Shown here one piece after another: positions 55,982 to 64,000 of a stretch of DNA of 64,000 nt. Each line of letters opens with the position of its first letter. Position 1 is the first letter of the stretch. Origin of the DNA: Microbacterium dextranolyticum (GTDB taxonomy: Bacteria > Actinomycetota > Actinomycetes > Actinomycetales > Microbacteriaceae); NCBI RefSeq assembly GCF_016907295.1, contig NZ_JAFBBR010000001.1, positions 1,488,001 to 1,552,000 of the forward strand, in the 5' to 3' direction. A program made the position numbers and the translations under genes. A model generated the notes under the pieces. The model worked only from the letters and a program-made list of their open reading frames with translations, had not been told where the DNA came from and did no database searches.

Positions 55982-56548
55982 GTGGATGCGACCACGACCG
56001 CCGCGGTCGACATGCTCGGGCCGCGAGTGCGCGCGCTGCGCACCCAGCGGGGATTGACCCTGGTGCAGCTCGCCGCGCTGTCGGGGCTGTCGCATTCGTT
56101 CCTGAGTCAGCTCGAGCGCTCGCGCGCGCGCCCGTCCATGTCGTCGCTGGAGAGCATCTCGGTGGCTCTGTCGACGAGCGTCGTGGAGCTCCTCGCTGAC
56201 GGGCGCCTGTCCACACCGGGCTCCCCGGTGAGCATCGTCCGCGCCCACGAGGGCGTGGTCGGTGCCTTCGGCAGCGGCACGGGGCGCATGCTCGCGGAGG
56301 GGAGCGGGCATCCGTTCCGCCCCATCGAGTACGTGGGCGACAACACGACGTGGGGCGACGTCGTCGTCCACGATGAGGACGAGTTCATCCATGTCGTCGA
56401 CGGTCGCATCGAGCTGGAACTCGACGGGGAGCGCCACGTTCTGGGGCCGCGCGATTCGGCGTACACCCCGGGCGGGACCGGGCACAGGTGGCGGACCGCC
56501 GACCCCGTTCCCTACCGTCTGATCATCGTCAAGGAGTCCAGCCAATGA
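55982..56548 (+). CDS. XRE-family regulator with C-terminal cupin domain
   Basis: Protein of 188 residues from a GTG (GAGAGGAG ribosome site upstream). HTH at residues about 12-65: LRTQRGLTLVQLAALSGLSHSFLSQLERSRARPSMSSLESIS. Cupin part: VVHDEDEFIHVVDGRIELELDG and AYTPGGTGHRWR with the His/Glu ligands common in cupin-2. Such regulators sense a small molecule through the cupin. Divergent from the ten-gene run, co-directional with the reductase gene (ATGA overlap); it probably controls both. Confidence 0.9.
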   Translation: MDATTTAAVDMLGPRVRALRTQRGLTLVQLAALSGLSHSFLSQLERSRARPSMSSLESISVALSTSVVELLADGRLSTPGSPVSIVRAHEGVVGAFGSGTGRMLAEGSGHPFRPIEYVGDNTTWGDVVVHDEDEFIHVVDGRIELELDGERHVLGPRDSAYTPGGTGHRWRTADPVPYRLIIVKESSQ

Positions 56549-57507
56549 GCGCACCCGAGGGACGCATCGAGGTCGAGGTGGTCGCGATCGAGGCCGCGGC
56601 CGACGGCATCGTCGAGATCGAACTCGCCGCTCGGGCCGGTGACCGCCTTCCCGACTGGGAGCCGGGCGCCCATATCGACCTCATCCTGCCGAGTGGACTC
56701 GTGCGCCAGTACTCGCTGACAGGCGAGCCCGCGGCGGCGACGTGGCGCGTCGCCGTCCTGCGCGAAGAGGCCGGCCGCGGAGGGTCGCGCTGGATCGCCG
56801 ACCGGCTGCAGGTCGGCGCGCGTCTGAAAGTCGCCGGTCCGCGGAACCACTTCGCCTTGCCTCCCGCGAACGGCGCGGCGGCCCCGCTCGTCTTCGTCGC
56901 GGGCGGGATCGGCATCACTCCGATCGTCCCGTTGGCGGCGCAGGCGCTCGGCGAGGGGCGCGAGGTGCGTGTGCACTACTGCGGGCACGAGGGTCGGATG
57001 GCGTTCCTGGATCGTCTGCACGGCCTGTACGGAGACCGGTTCACCGTGCACATCAGCGAGCGCGGCGACCGGCTCGACATCGACGCGCTGGTCGTCGACG
57101 CGGCCGCGAGCGGTGCCGCCATCGTCACCTGCGGCCCGGCCCGGCTTCTCGATGCCATCGGTGAGACCGCGCGCGCACACGACGTGCCCGTTCATCTGGA
57201 GCGATTCGAATCCGGTGCGCTGCCGGCGCCCGTGTGGCAGGGACCGTTCGAGGTGGAACTGGCCCTCACCGGCGTGACGATCGAGGTGCCGCCGGAGATC
57301 TCTGTGCTCGCGGCGGCCGAGGCGGCCGGAGCGCTCGTTCTCTCCAGCTGCAGCGAGGGAACCTGCGGAACCTGCGAGACCCCTGTCCTGGACGGGGTCG
57401 TCGACCACCGCGATTCGATCCTCAGCCCGGCCCAGCGCGAGCGGAACGACACGATGTTCGTGTGCGTGTCGCGGGCCGCCTGCCCGCGCCTCGTGCTCGA
57501 GCTCTGA
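56545..57507 (+). CDS. Oxygenase reductase component (vanillate demethylase VanB / phthalate dioxygenase reductase type)
   Basis: Protein of 320 residues from an ATG overlapping the regulator stop. Flavin motif VRQYSLTGEP (RxYS, FMN-type), nucleotide site VAGGIGITPIVPLAAQAL, and a C-terminal plant-type ferredoxin with CSEGTCGTCETPVLDG...FVCVSRAAC, giving four cysteines. This is the VanB-type order (FMN, NAD, 2Fe-2S). The Rieske oxygenase it should serve is not in this window. Confidence 0.92.
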   Translation: MSAPEGRIEVEVVAIEAAADGIVEIELAARAGDRLPDWEPGAHIDLILPSGLVRQYSLTGEPAAATWRVAVLREEAGRGGSRWIADRLQVGARLKVAGPRNHFALPPANGAAAPLVFVAGGIGITPIVPLAAQALGEGREVRVHYCGHEGRMAFLDRLHGLYGDRFTVHISERGDRLDIDALVVDAAASGAAIVTCGPARLLDAIGETARAHDVPVHLERFESGALPAPVWQGPFEVELALTGVTIEVPPEISVLAAAEAAGALVLSSCSEGTCGTCETPVLDGVVDHRDSILSPAQRERNDTMFVCVSRAACPRLVLEL

Positions 57508-57555
57508 CGCGGCCCACCGTGGAGCGCTGTTCCCTCAAGGTTGCTCGGGGGCGGG

Positions 57556-57585
57556 TTTGGATTTCGGGTCGGCATCGGCGATAAT
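57556..57585 (+). promoter_or_regulatory. Candidate promoter of the DUF3145 gene
   Basis: TTTGGA (57556-57561), 18 bases, GATAAT (57580-57585). It is 80 bases before the ATG. Confidence 0.5.
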
Positions 57586-57665
57586 GTCGGCATAACCGCA
57601 CAGTCGCCGTGCTATCCGCCGGTCAGGTCGTAGGGGAAGACGTACCTGATGAAACGGAGAGACCG

Positions 57666-58169
57666 ATGGCGTCAACAACCGCGCGTGGAGTGATCTACAT
57701 CCACTCCGCGCCACGCGCGCTGTGCCCCCACCTCGAGTGGGCGGTCGGTCGCGCTCTGGGCCGTGCCGTGAACTTCGACTGGGCCGATCAGCCGGTGCTG
57801 AGCGGAAGTCGACGCGCGGAGTTCTACTGGGAGGGCCCGGTCGGAACCGGCGCGGCGCTCGCGACGGCCATTCGAGGCTGGGAACACCTTCGTTTCGAAG
57901 TCAGCGAGGATCCCACGCCCCGCAGCGACGGCGGTCGATGGATGCACACACCGGGTCTCGGCATCCACTTCGCACAGACCGACACCGTCGGGAACCTCGT
58001 CATCGGTGAAGACCGCATCCGCTACGCGATGGAGATCGCCGCCGGCGACCCTGCCGAACTGCAGCGCGAGCTGCAGGTGGCGTTGGGTGCGGCGTGGGAC
58101 GACGAACTGGAGCCGTTCCGGCATGCCAGCGATGACGCCCCGGTGGTCTGGCTGCACAAGGTCGGCTGA
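57666..58169 (+). CDS. DUF3145 family protein
   Basis: Protein of 167 residues from the ATG at 57666 (ASTTARGVIYIHSAPRALCPHLEWAVGRALGRAVNFDWADQPV), the actinobacterial DUF3145 pattern, with YWEGPVGTGAALATAIRGWEHLRFEV and HTPGLGIHFAQTDTVGNLVIGEDRI. Found next to fatty acid synthesis genes in many actinobacteria; function unknown. Cytoplasmic. Ends at a shared terminator facing fabF. Confidence 0.9.
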   Translation: MASTTARGVIYIHSAPRALCPHLEWAVGRALGRAVNFDWADQPVLSGSRRAEFYWEGPVGTGAALATAIRGWEHLRFEVSEDPTPRSDGGRWMHTPGLGIHFAQTDTVGNLVIGEDRIRYAMEIAAGDPAELQRELQVALGAAWDDELEPFRHASDDAPVVWLHKVG

Positions 58170-58275
58170 GCGGCTCTCCGCGACAACTCCACAGACCAGG
58201 CGGCGCAGGAGCGCCCGTACTCGCCTCGGACGGCTTCCCGGGGTCGAGGATCGCGTGCCGGCCGCCTCACCCGAG

Positions 58276-58310
58276 AGAACCCCCTCCGCTGGCTTCGCGG
58301 AGGGGGTTCT
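58276..58310. terminator. Bidirectional terminator between the DUF3145 gene and fabF
   Basis: AGAACCCCCTCCGC, seven bases, GCGGAGGGGGTTCT: a perfect 14-bp stem between convergent genes, with TTC after it on the plus strand and CTC on the minus strand. Confidence 0.88.
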
Positions 58311-58346
58311 TCACGTTCTGGGCGGCACCGTTCCGGCGCCCCTCGC

Positions 58347-59585
58347 CTACACCGAGGCGAAGGCCACGACGGCGTTGTGGCCGCCGAAGCCGAACGAGTT
58401 GCTGATCGCCAGCTGGTCGCCCGAACCGAGGGGCTGTGCCTCGCCGGAGATCCGGAACGGCACCGCCGGGTCCTGCTCGGTGAGGTTGATCGTGGGGGGA
58501 GCGAGGCGCTCACCGATCGCCTTGATGGTGAAGATCGCTTCGAGAGCACCGGTGCCGCCGAGGAGGTGACCGGTGGATGCCTTCGTCGCCGACACCGGGA
58601 TGTCGTCGATCCGGTCGCCGAACACCGACTTCAGCGCGACGTACTCGTTGGGATCGCCGACCGGCGTCGAGGTCGCGTGCGCGTTGATGTGCGTGACGTC
58701 GGCCGTGGACGCGCCGGCCATCTGCAGCGCGAGACGCACGGCGCGAGCGGCACCCGTGCCTTCGGGGTCGTTGGCGGTGATGTGGTACGAATCGGCCGTC
58801 ACGCCGCCACCCACGACGGCGGCGTAGATCTTCGCGCCGCGGGCCTTGGCGTGCTCCTCGGTCTCGAGGATCAGGACGCCGGCGCCTTCGCCCATGACGA
58901 AGCCGTCACGGTCGATGCTGCCGGGGCGCGAGGCGGTCTCGGGCGAGTCGTTGCGCTTGGAGAGGGCCTGCATCGAGGCGAACGAGGCGATCGTGACGGG
59001 GTGGATGACCGATTCGGTGCCGCCGGCGATCACGACGTCGGCCAGGCCGTCGCGCAGGTGCTCGATCGCGTTGACGATCGACTCCGTGCTCGAGGCGCAG
59101 GCGCTGGCGACCGTGCGGGCGTACGCGCGAGCGCCGAAGTGCAGCGACAGGTTCCCGGCTGCGGCGTTGGGCATCAGCATCGGCACCGTCATCGGGAGGA
59201 CCCGTCGCGGCCCCTTCTCGCGGAGCGTGTCCCAGGCATCCAGCAACGTCCAGAGTCCGCCGATGCCGGTGGCGAAGTCGATGCCGAGACGCTCGGGCTC
59301 GACCTCGGGGCTGCCGGCGTCGGCCCAGGCCTCCATCGCCGCCACGAGGGCGAACTGAGAGGACGGGTCGAGCCGTTTCGCGATGGGACGCTCGAGGATC
59401 GTGTCGGGGCGCACGGCGGCCTGTGCGGCGAAGGTCACGGGCAGGTTGTACTGCTCGACCCAGTCGTACTCGAGGGTGCGTGTGCCGGAGGCGCCGGCCA
59501 GCAGCGCCGACCAGCTGTCGGGCGCGGTGCCGCCGATGGGGCTGGACGCGCCGATGCCGGTCACGACGATTCGGGAAGTGCTCAT
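58347..59585 (-). CDS. fabF: 3-oxoacyl-[ACP] synthase II (KAS II)
   Basis: Protein of 412 residues. Catalytic Cys in VASACASSTESI, His in NAHATSTPVGD and in KASTGHLLGGTGALE. It elongates acyl-ACP by condensation with malonyl-ACP. Last gene of the fabD-fabH-acpP-fabF cluster. Confidence 0.97.
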   Translation of the reverse strand: MSTSRIVVTGIGASSPIGGTAPDSWSALLAGASGTRTLEYDWVEQYNLPVTFAAQAAVRPDTILERPIAKRLDPSSQFALVAAMEAWADAGSPEVEPERLGIDFATGIGGLWTLLDAWDTLREKGPRRVLPMTVPMLMPNAAAGNLSLHFGARAYARTVASACASSTESIVNAIEHLRDGLADVVIAGGTESVIHPVTIASFASMQALSKRNDSPETASRPGSIDRDGFVMGEGAGVLILETEEHAKARGAKIYAAVVGGGVTADSYHITANDPEGTGAARAVRLALQMAGASTADVTHINAHATSTPVGDPNEYVALKSVFGDRIDDIPVSATKASTGHLLGGTGALEAIFTIKAIGERLAPPTINLTEQDPAVPFRISGEAQPLGSGDQLAISNSFGFGGHNAVVAFASV

Positions 59586-59657
59586 GGTCTCCTCGCGATG
59601 CTCCGGTGGGGGCGTGGGCCCCCACCGTCAGCGATCAAGGCCGCCTGCAGGGGGTTG

Positions 59658-59906
59658 TCAGGCCTGGTTGGTGGTGATGAAGGTGACGGCGTCGCCGACC
59701 GTCTTGAGGTTCTTGACCTCTTCGTCGGGGATCGTCACGCCGAACTTCTCCTCGGCGTTGACGACGATCGTCATCATCGAGATCGAGTCGATGTCGAGGT
59801 CGTCCGTGAACGACTTCTCCAGAGCGACCTCGTCGGCGGCGATGCCCGTCTCGTCGGTGATGAGCTCGGCGAGCCCTGCGAGGACCTCGTCGTTGCTGAA
59901 TGCCAT
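59658..59906 (-). CDS. acpP: Acyl carrier protein
   Basis: Protein of 82 residues, acidic, with the 4'-phosphopantetheine site DLDIDSIS at about residues 35-42 (Ser40 region) and the helix-III sequence VTIPDEEVKNLKTVGDAV. It carries acyl chains between FabD, FabH and FabF. The typical DSL is DSI here, a common actinobacterial variant. Confidence 0.97.
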   Translation of the reverse strand: MAFSNDEVLAGLAELITDETGIAADEVALEKSFTDDLDIDSISMMTIVVNAEEKFGVTIPDEEVKNLKTVGDAVTFITTNQA

Positions 59907-59993
59907 GGGATTCTCCTTGTGTGTCGGGTTGTACGGGATGGGAATGCGACCCGGCCGGGTCCGGGGATCAGTCTAGGTGTGAGCTGCGAGCGC

Positions 59994-60995
59994 TCACGGG
60001 AGGACGATGACCTGCGCGCCGAACACGAGTCCGGCACCGAAGCCGATCTGCAGGGCGAGTCCGCCGGAGAGCTCCGGGTGCTCCTCCAGCAGACGGTGGG
60101 TGGCGAGGGGGATCGAGGCGGCGGACGTGTTCCCGGTCGTCTCGATGTCGCGACCGATGATGACCGTGTCGGGAAGGCCGAGCTGCTTGGCGAACTCGTC
60201 GATGATGCGCATGTTCGCCTGGTGCGGGACGAACGCGGCCAGATCGGATGCCTCGATGCCGGCGGCCTCGATGGCCTGCCGGGCGACCTTCACCATCTCC
60301 CAGACGGCCCAGCGGAACACGGTCGGCCCTTCCTGGCGGAGCGTCGGCCACGGCGCGAGACCGTCGCGGAACTCGACGAGCGTGTGGTTCATGCCCACGG
60401 CATCCGACTTGGATCCGTCCGATCCCCAGACCGTGGGCCCGATGCCCGCGATGTCGCTGGGGCCGACCACGGCGGCGCCGGCACCGTCGCCGAGCAGGAA
60501 CGAGATCGATCGATCGGTCGGGTCGATGACGTCACTGAGCTTCTCGGCACCGACGACGACCGCGTAGTGCGCCGCGCCGGCGCGGATGAGCGCATCCGCC
60601 TGTGCGACGCCGTAGGCGAAGCCGGCGCATGCGGCGTTGATGTCGTACGCGGCGGCGGGGTTCGCTCCGATGCGGTCCGCGACGATCGCCGACACCGACG
60701 GCGTCTGCTTCGGGTTCGAGATCGTCGCGACGATGACGGCGTCGATCTTCTCGGGGGCGATGCCCGAGCGGGAGACCGCCTCGGCCGCGGCAGCAGCGGC
60801 GAGATCGATCGCCGAGGTCTCGGCGTTCGCGCGGACGCGCGTCACGATGCCGGTGCGCTGGCGGATCCACTCGTCGCTGGAGTTGATGGGCCCCACGATG
60901 TCGTCGTTGGGCACGGCGTTCTCGCCGCGGGCCGCGCCGTAGGCGTAGATGCGCGTGTGGGCGGGGCCGGTCGGCTGGGTGATCGCGATGCTCAC
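59994..60995 (-). CDS. fabH: 3-oxoacyl-[ACP] synthase III
   Basis: Protein of 333 residues from the GTG at 60995 overlapping the fabD stop. Catalytic Cys in AYDINAACAGFAYGVAQA, His in AFVPHQANMRII, Asn in ETTGNTSAASIPLA. It starts chain synthesis from acyl-CoA and malonyl-ACP and so sets straight or branched starters. Confidence 0.96.
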   Translation of the reverse strand: MSIAITQPTGPAHTRIYAYGAARGENAVPNDDIVGPINSSDEWIRQRTGIVTRVRANAETSAIDLAAAAAAEAVSRSGIAPEKIDAVIVATISNPKQTPSVSAIVADRIGANPAAAYDINAACAGFAYGVAQADALIRAGAAHYAVVVGAEKLSDVIDPTDRSISFLLGDGAGAAVVGPSDIAGIGPTVWGSDGSKSDAVGMNHTLVEFRDGLAPWPTLRQEGPTVFRWAVWEMVKVARQAIEAAGIEASDLAAFVPHQANMRIIDEFAKQLGLPDTVIIGRDIETTGNTSAASIPLATHRLLEEHPELSGGLALQIGFGAGLVFGAQVIVLP

Positions 60996-61912
60996 GCGGC
61001 TTCTCCTGTCAGCAGAGCGGCCGCGGCCGCCAGATCGTCGGGGGTTTTCACGGCGACGGTGGGCACTCCGCGCAGGGCCCGCTTCGCGAGTCCGACGAGG
61101 GTGCCGGCCGGCGCCAGTTCGATGATGCCGGTGACGCCGCTCGCGGCGAACGACTCCATGCATAGGTCCCACCGCACGGGCGAGGCGACCTGCTGGACGA
61201 GCAGATCCAGGGCGTCGCGTCCCGAACGAACGACACTGCCGTCATGGTTCGTCCAGAGCGTGAGCGCGGGATCGGATGCCGTGACCTCCGCTGCGGCGGC
61301 CTGGAGGGCGTCGACGGCTGGCGCCATGTAGCGGGTGTGGAACGCGCCGGCGACTTGCAGGGGGATGACGCGCGAGCCGGCGACGGGAGCCTCGGCGAGG
61401 GCGGCCAGAGGGGGGAGTGCGCCCGCGGCGACGATCTGACCGGCGCCGTTGTGGTTCGCGGGGGTGAGGTCGAGTTCACCCAGGCGTGCGAGCACGGCGT
61501 CGCGGTCGCCGCCGAGGATCGCGCTCATACCGGTCTGCTCCGCCGCGGCAGCCTCGGCCATCGCCCGCCCGCGCAGGCCCACCAGGCGCATCCCGTCGGT
61601 CTCGGAGATCACTCCGGCGGCGACGAGGGCGGCGACCTCGCCGACCGAATGGCCGGCGACGCCCGCAGGACTGGTTCCGGCGGCTTGCGTCAGCGCGGCG
61701 TACGACAGCAGGCTGGCGGCGACGATGAGCGGCTGCGCCACCTGCGTGTCGCGGATGCGATCGGCGTCCCACTCCGTGCCGGCGGCGACGAGGTCGATGT
61801 CGCTGTCCACGGAGTACCGCTCGAGCCGGTCACGCACTCCCTCGAGGGCGAGCCATGGTTCGAGGAAGCCGGGGGTCTGAGACCCTTGTCCGGGGAAGAC
61901 GGTGATGATCAC
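60992..61912 (-). CDS. fabD: Malonyl-CoA:ACP transacylase
   Basis: Protein of 306 residues from the GTG at 61912 (IITVFPGQGSQTPGFLEPW). Active Ser in GVAGHSVGEVAAL, acyl-binding Arg in GLRGRAMAEA, His in VAGAFHTRYMAPA. It loads malonate on ACP. First gene of the cluster, with its promoter in the 101-bp gap before it. Confidence 0.96.
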   Translation of the reverse strand: MIITVFPGQGSQTPGFLEPWLALEGVRDRLERYSVDSDIDLVAAGTEWDADRIRDTQVAQPLIVAASLLSYAALTQAAGTSPAGVAGHSVGEVAALVAAGVISETDGMRLVGLRGRAMAEAAAAEQTGMSAILGGDRDAVLARLGELDLTPANHNGAGQIVAAGALPPLAALAEAPVAGSRVIPLQVAGAFHTRYMAPAVDALQAAAAEVTASDPALTLWTNHDGSVVRSGRDALDLLVQQVASPVRWDLCMESFAASGVTGIIELAPAGTLVGLAKRALRGVPTVAVKTPDDLAAAAALLTGEAA

Positions 61913-61958
61913 TGCTCTATCCTGCCAAGTTCTCGGGGCGCGTGCTGGGGGAGACGTC

Positions 61959-61995
61959 ACAGAAAAAGGCCGAACCCTTGTCTGTGGCGCACAGA
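61959..61995. promoter_or_regulatory. Candidate FasR-binding region before fabD
   Basis: TCTGTG, three bases, CACAGA at 61981-61995 is a perfect inverted repeat; another CACAGA is at 61959-61964. It lies in the only gap of the fasR-fabD region. Assignment to FasR is inference. Confidence 0.45.
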
Positions 61996-62013
61996 ATCAC
62001 AAAGTGCGGACGC

Positions 62014-63225
62014 TCACGGCGTGCGGCGTGCTCCGCCTCGCCGTCGGGTCACTTCCGTGCCGATCGATCCGATGATGAGGGCCGTCTGCAGGATCAACGC
62101 CTCGCGCGGGCCGGTGGCGTCCCACCCGATGACATCCGAGACGCGCTTGAGCCGGTAGCGCACGGTGTTGGGGTGCACGAAGAGTTCCCGCGCCGTGGCC
62201 TCGAGGGACCGGCCGTTGTCCAGATAGCTCCACAGTGTCGTCACGAGATCGGATGAGTGCGCCTGGAGGGGGCGGTAGATGCGCTCGACGAGCGTGGCCT
62301 TCGCGGCGCTGTCACCGGCCAGTGCGCGCTCGGGAAGCAGGTCGTCGGCTTCGACCGGACGCGGTGCGCTGCGCCAGGCTGCGGCGACGGCGAAACCCGC
62401 GAGGGCGGCGCGGGCGCTCTGACCGGCGTCGACGAGGGCGGGCACGGTGGGACCGAGCACGAGATGGCCCGCACCGAAACCCGGCTCGAGGCGAGTGGCG
62501 ATCTCGAGGAAGGGGAGGACGTCGCGCCGTTCGTCCGGCGTCGGGGCGTCCGCACGCCCGATCACCAGCACGAGCCGCGATCCCTGCACGCCGATCAGCA
62601 CGTCGACGCCCATCTTGCGCGCGATCCGGCGCAGCTGGTCGACGTCGAACTGCGCGGGAGTGGTCCCGACGAGGACGGCGACTTCGCCGTGACCGTGCCA
62701 TCCGAGGGCCGCGATCCTGCTCGGCAGCTCTTCGTCGGCTTCGCCCGTGAGGATCGAGTCGACGACGAGTGCTTCGAGACGGGCATCCCACAGCCCCCTC
62801 GCCTCGGCGGCGCGGGCGTACACATCGGCCGAAGCGAAGGCCACCTCTCGCGAAAAGAGCAGGATGCTCTCGCGCAGATCTTCGGCGCGCCCGGCGACAC
62901 GCTCCTCGGTCACGGCGACCGTGACGCGGATCAGCTGGAGCGTCTGCGTGAGGCTGACGCTGCGCAACAGCTCACGTGGGGCGGCGGCGAAGATGTCCGC
63001 CGCGATCCAGGGGGTGGACTGGGGATCGTCGTACCACTGGATGAACGAGGCGATGCCCGCCTGCGCCACGAGACCCACCGACGACCGACGGGCCGGCGGC
63101 ATGTCGGCGTACCACGGCAGCGACTCTTCGAGCCGCTTGATGGTCGCCGTTGCAAGATCTCCGGAGATCCGACGCAACCAGGCGAGGGTCTCCGCTTTCT
63201 CCTGCGGGGTGGGGCGGGCGGGCAT
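62014..63225 (-). CDS. fasR: PucR-family activator of fatty acid synthesis (FasR-like)
   Basis: Protein of 403 residues from the ATG at 63225, eight bases after the aceE stop. Middle GGDEF-like/CdaR region, and a C-terminal HTH: LWSYLDNGRSLEATARELFVHPNTVRYRLKRVSDVIGWD, the PucR motif. In Streptomyces coelicolor the FasR gene in this same place activates the fabD-fabH-acpP-fabF operon, and the Mycobacterium counterpart lies beside fabD too. The gene name rests on synteny plus domain type. Confidence 0.88.
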   Translation of the reverse strand: MPARPTPQEKAETLAWLRRISGDLATATIKRLEESLPWYADMPPARRSSVGLVAQAGIASFIQWYDDPQSTPWIAADIFAAAPRELLRSVSLTQTLQLIRVTVAVTEERVAGRAEDLRESILLFSREVAFASADVYARAAEARGLWDARLEALVVDSILTGEADEELPSRIAALGWHGHGEVAVLVGTTPAQFDVDQLRRIARKMGVDVLIGVQGSRLVLVIGRADAPTPDERRDVLPFLEIATRLEPGFGAGHLVLGPTVPALVDAGQSARAALAGFAVAAAWRSAPRPVEADDLLPERALAGDSAAKATLVERIYRPLQAHSSDLVTTLWSYLDNGRSLEATARELFVHPNTVRYRLKRVSDVIGWDATGPREALILQTALIIGSIGTEVTRRRGGARRTP

Positions 63226-63233
63226 CGCGTCGG

Positions 63234-64000
63234 TCAGCTCTCGCCCCCGGCGTTGCCGCTGGTGCCGGCGTTGACGTCGTGCAGGCGGTACTTCTCGATG
63301 GCCTGGACGGACAGCGAGCGATCGACGACGCCTTCCTCGGCGAGCGCCTGCAGGGCGCGCACCACGACCGAGGGACCGTCGATCTTGAAGAACCGACGAG
63401 CGGCGGCGCGGGTGTCCGAGAACCCGAAGCCGTCGGCGCCCAGCGTGACGTAGCGGTTCGGCACCCACGGACGGATCTGGTCCTGCACGGCGTGCATGTA
63501 GTCGCTGACGGCGACGACCGGACCGGCCGTGCCCTGCAGCTTCTGCGTCAGGTACGCGGTGCGCGGCTCGTCCGTCGGGTGCAGGAAGTTGTGCTCGTCG
63601 GCGGCGAGACCGTCGCGGCGCAGCTCCGTCCAGCTCGTCACCGACCAGACGTCGGCGACCACGCCCCAGTCCTCGCGCAGCAGGTGCTGGGCCTCGAGAG
63701 CCCACGGCACGCCGACGCCCGAGGCGAACAGCTGCACGCGGTGCCCGTCGCCGTCTCCTTCGGAGATGCGGTGGATGCCTCGGATGATGCCCTCGACATC
63801 GACGCCCTCGGGCTCGGCCGGCTGCACGAGCGGCTCGTTGTACAGCGTGATGTAATACATGACGTTCGGGTCGGGGTGGTTGCCGCCGTACATGCGCTCG
63901 ATGCCGGAACGCACGATGTGTGCGATCTCGTACCCGTAGGCGGGGTCGTACGACACGGTCGCCGGGTTCGTCGACGCCAGCAGGTGCGAGTGGCCGTCGG
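63234..64000 (-). CDS. aceE: Pyruvate dehydrogenase E1 component (5' part outside window)
   Basis: The frame is open to base 64000; 255 C-terminal residues are seen: DGHSHLLASTNPATVSYDPAYGYEIAHIVRSGIERMYG, NVMYYITLYNEPLVQPAEPEG, LFASGVGVPWALEAQHLL and VPNRYVTLGADGFGFSDTRAAARRFF, typical of homodimeric AceE. It decarboxylates pyruvate with thiamine diphosphate and feeds acetyl-CoA to fatty acid synthesis. It precedes fasR closely and may be co-transcribed. Confidence 0.97.
   Translation of the reverse strand, partial: DGHSHLLASTNPATVSYDPAYGYEIAHIVRSGIERMYGGNHPDPNVMYYITLYNEPLVQPAEPEGVDVEGIIRGIHRISEGDGDGHRVQLFASGVGVPWALEAQHLLREDWGVVADVWSVTSWTELRRDGLAADEHNFLHPTDEPRTAYLTQKLQGTAGPVVAVSDYMHAVQDQIRPWVPNRYVTLGADGFGFSDTRAAARRFFKIDGPSVVVRALQALAEEGVVDRSLSVQAIEKYRLHDVNAGTSGNAGGES

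Noticed and set aside
58377..61331. A 984-codon plus-strand open frame opposite the fab genes
   Set aside because: It is antisense to four clear genes on the minus strand and is rich in Arg, Gly and Asp with no domain: a product of high GC content and lack of stops.

Overview
High-GC actinobacterial chromosome segment, most likely Microbacteriaceae and probably Microbacterium. This is inferred from strong G/C bias at third codon positions, frequent GTG starts, four-base ATGA/GTGA gene overlaps, DUF2510 and DUF3145 proteins, a leuA leader of the actinobacterial LEU-element type, and the gene order fasR-fabD-fabH-acpP-fabF beside aceE. Genus is not proven here.

Layout. (1) 1-4041: 3' truncated gene for a very large secreted nuclease/5'-nucleotidase. 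(2) 4243-20623: housekeeping block lepA, DUF1990, hemW, hrcA (with a CIRCE operator), dnaJ, rsmE, hinT, phoH, ybeY, a CBS/CorC membrane protein, era, a membrane protein, leuA behind an attenuator-like leader, a TRIC channel, recO, uppS. (3) 20720-36554: a 15.8-kb prophage-like element flanked by a 15-bp direct repeat, read almost wholly on the minus strand: serine integrase, tRNA-Arg(UCU), early genes, an ATPase, an iteron-like repeat cluster, HNH, HTH proteins, terminase, portal, protease-capsid fusion, connectors, two related tail tube proteins, a -1 frameshifted tail chaperone, tape measure and a DUF2510 protein. No lysis, tail-tip or recognisable repressor gene is present. It sits in the first codons of a DsbA-family gene and supplies that gene with a new start. 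(4) 36534-43656: the DsbA-like gene, a structured repeat region, glutathione peroxidase, dusB, dGTPase, dnaG, and an orphan ABC ATPase. (5) 43728-45684: tRNA-Asn, def, a DMT/NIPA-like transporter, tRNA-Met. (6) 45739-57507: a catabolic island, ten minus-strand genes (two amidohydrolases, a MetV/MetF-like protein, a PNPO-like protein, creatininase, FAD oxidase, SDR, three-gene ABC importer) divergent from an XRE-cupin regulator and an oxygenase reductase. (7) 57666-64000: DUF3145 and the fatty acid synthesis cluster with its FasR-like activator and 3' part of aceE.

How it works together. Region 2 and 7 genes are core functions: ribosome and tRNA maintenance, heat shock, leucine, cell wall and fatty acid synthesis. 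Region 6 looks like uptake, deamination or ring opening, and oxidation of a small nitrogenous compound, with one-carbon units passed to folate; the substrate cannot be read from sequence. The strongest candidates for something undescribed are the small lysis-less prophage with its repeat-rich putative origin, the covarying hairpin/21-bp repeat region at 37.3-37.7 kb, and the island in region 6.
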